DNA of 64,000 nt from an uncultured Comamonas sp. (GTDB lineage: Bacteria > Pseudomonadota > Gammaproteobacteria > Burkholderiales > Burkholderiaceae_C), in NCBI GenBank assembly GCA_902175065.1, contig CABIIJ010000011.1:33106-97105 (forward strand), in the 5' to 3' direction. Positions 61,661 to 64,000 of the stretch are shown one piece after another. A program made the translations under genes and the position numbers. Each line of letters opens with the position of its first letter. Position 1 is the stretch's first letter. The notes beneath the pieces are model-generated. The model ran no database searches, was not told where the DNA came from, and saw only the letters and a list, made by a program, of their open reading frames with translations.

Positions 61661-62236
61661 ATGACCACGCACTACATCGACATCACCCTGCTGCCCGACC
61701 CCGAGTTCAGCCAGGCCCATCTGCTAGGTGCGCTGGTAGCTAAACTGCACCGGGCTTTGGTGCAAGGGCAACACACCGATATTGGCGTGAGCTACCCGCA
61801 GCACATCAGCCAGCCTCTGGCCCGCCGCACCCTGGGAGCCGTGCTGCGCCTGCACGGTACGCCCGAGGCACTGCAACGTCTGATGACCCAGGACTGGCTC
61901 AAAGGACTGCGTGACCACACCCAGGTAACCGCACCGCATCCGGCACCTGTCGACGCACCGCACCGCACCGTACGCCGACGCCAGTTCAAAACCAATGCCG
62001 ATCGCCTGCGCCGCCGTCGAATGCAACGCAAAGGCGAAACCGCCGAACAGGCCGAAGCCGCCATTCCCGACAGCGTGGAACGCCACCCCAACCTGCCATT
62101 TGTGCATCTGCACAGCAGTAGCACCGGGCACCCGTTTCGTCTGTATGTGGAGCATGGACCGCTGGCGCCCCAACCCATCCCCGGAACGTTCAACGCCTAT
62201 GGCTTGGCGCATGAAACGACAGTGCCATGGTTCTGA
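61661..62236 (+). CDS. cas6f: Cas6f (Csy4) crRNA-processing endonuclease
   Basis: 191 aa. MTTHYIDITLLPDPEFSQAHLLGALVAKLHRAL carries the catalytic His (H30, aligned to H29 of Pseudomonas Csy4). The Arg-rich helix TNADRLRRRRMQRKG contacts the repeat hairpin, and the C-terminus is VPWF. It cuts 3' of the CTGCC/GGCAG stem and stays bound to it. Confidence 0.96.
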   Translation: MTTHYIDITLLPDPEFSQAHLLGALVAKLHRALVQGQHTDIGVSYPQHISQPLARRTLGAVLRLHGTPEALQRLMTQDWLKGLRDHTQVTAPHPAPVDAPHRTVRRRQFKTNADRLRRRRMQRKGETAEQAEAAIPDSVERHPNLPFVHLHSSSTGHPFRLYVEHGPLAPQPIPGTFNAYGLAHETTVPWF

Positions 62237-62283
62237 CCCTTTTTTGCGAGCCCTCTCCTAGAACCTTATAAATCAAATACTTA

Positions 62284-62318
62284 CAGAACACCCCAGATAT
62301 TGGGGTGTTCTGCGTTTT
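62284..62318 (+). terminator. Terminator of the csy operon
   Basis: 12-bp stem CAGAACACCCCA with its complement, then GCGTTTT. Confidence 0.85.
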
Positions 62319-62367
62319 ATGGTGCTTTTTCTTTATGAATCAATGCATTGTGGAAAGATATGATCAG
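62319..62367 (+). promoter_or_regulatory. CRISPR leader with IHF site
   Basis: AT-rich leader adjoining the first repeat. AATCAATGCATTG (62338-62350) matches the IHF consensus WATCAANNNNTTR perfectly. IHF bending of the leader is required for spacer integration in type I-E and I-F systems. The array promoter should lie in this region, but no clear -35/-10 pair stands out. Confidence 0.7.
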
Positions 62368-63836
62368 GTTCACTGCCGTATAGGCAGCTCAGAAAACGCG
62401 CACGGTGTTGGTTGTTAAAAACTGGATGTTCACTGCCGTATAGGCAGCTCAGAAAACCCCCGTTTTTGCGGTGTGACCTCTTCACCGGTTCACTGCCGTA
62501 TAGGCAGCTCAGAAAAGCACATCGGCGGCGGCAGGGTCTGCCGGGTCGTTCACTGCCGTATAGGCAGCTCAGAAAACCCCATGATGCGCAGCATTGCGCG
62601 AATCTCTGTTCACTGCCGTATAGGCAGCTCAGAAAATCTGCATGACCGACACGCCCATGTCGCGCAAGTTCACTGCCGTATAGGCAGCTCAGAAAACAAA
62701 TCGGGCAAACCCAAGCCCTACGCCATCGTTCACTGCCGTATAGGCAGCTCAGAAAATCATCACCGGCACCCCTGGCAGCGGTAAAACGTTCACTGCCGTA
62801 TAGGCAGCTCAGAAACGTAGATGTTGTGGCCCATCATGGCTTTGTGAGTTCACTGCCGTATAGGCAGCTCAGAAACAGGAGCGCGGGTGGGCGTGGGGTC
62901 GTTGGAGGTTCACTGCCGTATAGGCAGCTCAGAAACCTGGCCCCCCGCTGCCCGCTGCTGCCTACTGCGTTCACTGCCGTATAGGCAGCTCAGAAATGGG
63001 CGATGCGCTGCCCAGGGCACGGCCTTGTGTTCACTGCCGTATAGGCAGCTCAGAAAAGGAACTGCACGCTCTTTTGCGCTTGCCAGAGGTTCACTGCCGT
63101 ATAGGCAGCTCAGAAATACCGTGTGGGTCGAGTACGAGTGGAATCGCAGTTCACTGCCGTATAGGCAGCTCAGAAATTGCTGGCTGGTGGTGTCAAAGCC
63201 TTTGGCAAGTTCACTGCCGTATAGGCAGCTCAGAAATGACGCGCCGTTTTGCCCGCCGCGCACTCTGCGTTCACTGCCGTATAGGCAGCTCAGAAACAGT
63301 GCTGAGTGTCGTCGGGATGCTATGACTTGTTCACTGCCGTATAGGCAGCTCAGAAATGCCCCTGGCCGCAGGTGTCAGGCGGCAGGGTGTTCACTGCCGT
63401 ATAGGCAGCTCAGAAAAGTTCGTCACTGAGCATGGCCATCGCGGCATTGTTCACTGCCGTATAGGCAGCTCAGAAAAGGCCCCAAATCACGATCGGCGGG
63501 ACAAGTTCGTTCACTGCCGTATAGGCAGCTCAGAAATGGCGCGTAAATTCAGCACCTGCGGAATCTGGGTTCACTGCCGTATAGGCAGCTCAGAAAACCA
63601 CTGTCACAACGACCACGACAAGCCCTGAGTTCACTGCCGTATAGGCAGCTCAGAAATGGATACCCGCCGCCGCCTGCATTTGACAGCTGTTCACTGCCGT
63701 ATAGGCAGCTCAGAAAAGCTCTTCCTGCTGGGCGGCGGTGCTGAGGGTGTTCACTGCCGTATAGGCAGCTCAGAAAAAGGGGAGGTCGATGGGGAGGCTG
63801 TCACGATTGTTCACTGCCGTATAGGCAGCTCAGAAA
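62368..63836 (+). CRISPR. Type I-F CRISPR array, 25 repeats, 24 spacers
   Basis: Repeats of 28 bp start with GTTCA, then the stem CTGCC-GTATA-GGCAG, then CTCAGAAA. All 25 copies read identical, including the last one. Spacers are 32 bp, except the tenth (62936-62968), which is 33. The leader end is next to cas6f, so the newest spacers lie near 62396. Uniform terminal repeat and no repeated spacer suggest an intact, possibly active array. Spacer 7 (62756-62787) would encode IITGTPGSGK, a P-loop. Confidence 0.99.
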
Positions 63837-64000
63837 TTGTGCCAGGAACAACCACCCCCGTTAGGGAAGGTCTGCACAACACCCGGCGCTGCGTGAGTTG
63901 ATGCATCCGATTTCAGATGATGGCGATTTCTGGCTCACGAGGTCCGCTTTCAGGCCGATTTCGCCCTGATTCACGGCCCTCTGGCCGCATTTGGACGCAA
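63837..64000. other. Array-distal flank, no gene seen
   Basis: 164 bp after the last repeat with no convincing ORF, RNA or repeat before the window ends. Confidence 0.6.

Noticed and set aside
62387..63900. Repetitive ORFs across the CRISPR array
   Set aside because: Translations of the repeat unit, not proteins.

Overview
The window is GC-rich chromosomal DNA of a beta-proteobacterium, most likely Burkholderiales/Comamonadaceae. That placement rests on gene content (DUF3149, DUF3649, Trp-rich small protein, Rrf2/NsrR, separate metQ and metNI) and on several AT-rich interspersed repeats of a kind I associate with that family. It is an inference; no rRNA marker is present.

Layout. 255-5288 (-): a branched-chain 2-oxoacid dehydrogenase operon (E1alpha, E1beta, E2, E3). 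5555-11145: a stand-alone tryptophan synthase beta chain, then on the minus strand an XRE-cupin regulator, a YkvI-type membrane protein, a DadA-like oxidase and an old-yellow-enzyme homologue; a divergent MerR regulator (11281) faces a MerR-type promoter. 11755-13480: methyltransferase, XRE regulator and small lipoprotein, flanked by two copies of the same thiolase 3' end. 13740-17039 (-): thiolase plus a fused hydratase/dehydrogenase behind a TetR-like operator. 17260-19658: tandem LivK-type binding proteins. 19767-25264: serB, metQ, DMT exporter, glutathione reductase and small proteins. 25386-28107: RNase R next to three tRNA-Leu(CAG) genes. 28288-35112: a Fur-box-preceded FecI/FecR/TonB-receptor iron locus interrupted by a ParE/RelE-type toxin-antitoxin pair. 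35246-52763: housekeeping genes (DUF349 protein, lytic transglycosylase, glyA, nrdR, metNI, nsrR-like, ilvD, prpE, phosphohexomutase, waaA, RluA-type synthase).

52811-63836 is a complete type I-F CRISPR-Cas locus: cas1, cas2/3, csy1-csy2-csy3-cas6f, a leader with a perfect IHF consensus, and 25 identical 28-bp repeats with 24 spacers. The most interesting part is the 785-bp gap between cas2/3 and csy1. It holds an orphan HigA-like gene and, beside it, what reads as an undescribed CreTA-type RNA toxin-antitoxin module that would guard the I-F effector. On the minus strand there are two degenerate CRISPR repeats around a 19-nt spacer. That spacer matches 16 of 19 positions of a CC-PAM-flanked site lying over the -35 box of a strong plus-strand promoter, and two of the three mismatches fall at positions 6 and 18. 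The promoter drives a short RNA with a 10-codon mini-ORF carrying tandem AGA codons and ending in an intrinsic terminator. In the known CreTA logic the Csy complex plus this crRNA-like guide would silence the toxin RNA, so losing cas genes would release it.

Interspersed repeats recur through the window. Two copies lie in frame inside genes: one encodes the inter-domain linker of the E2 acyltransferase, the other part of Cas2/3.
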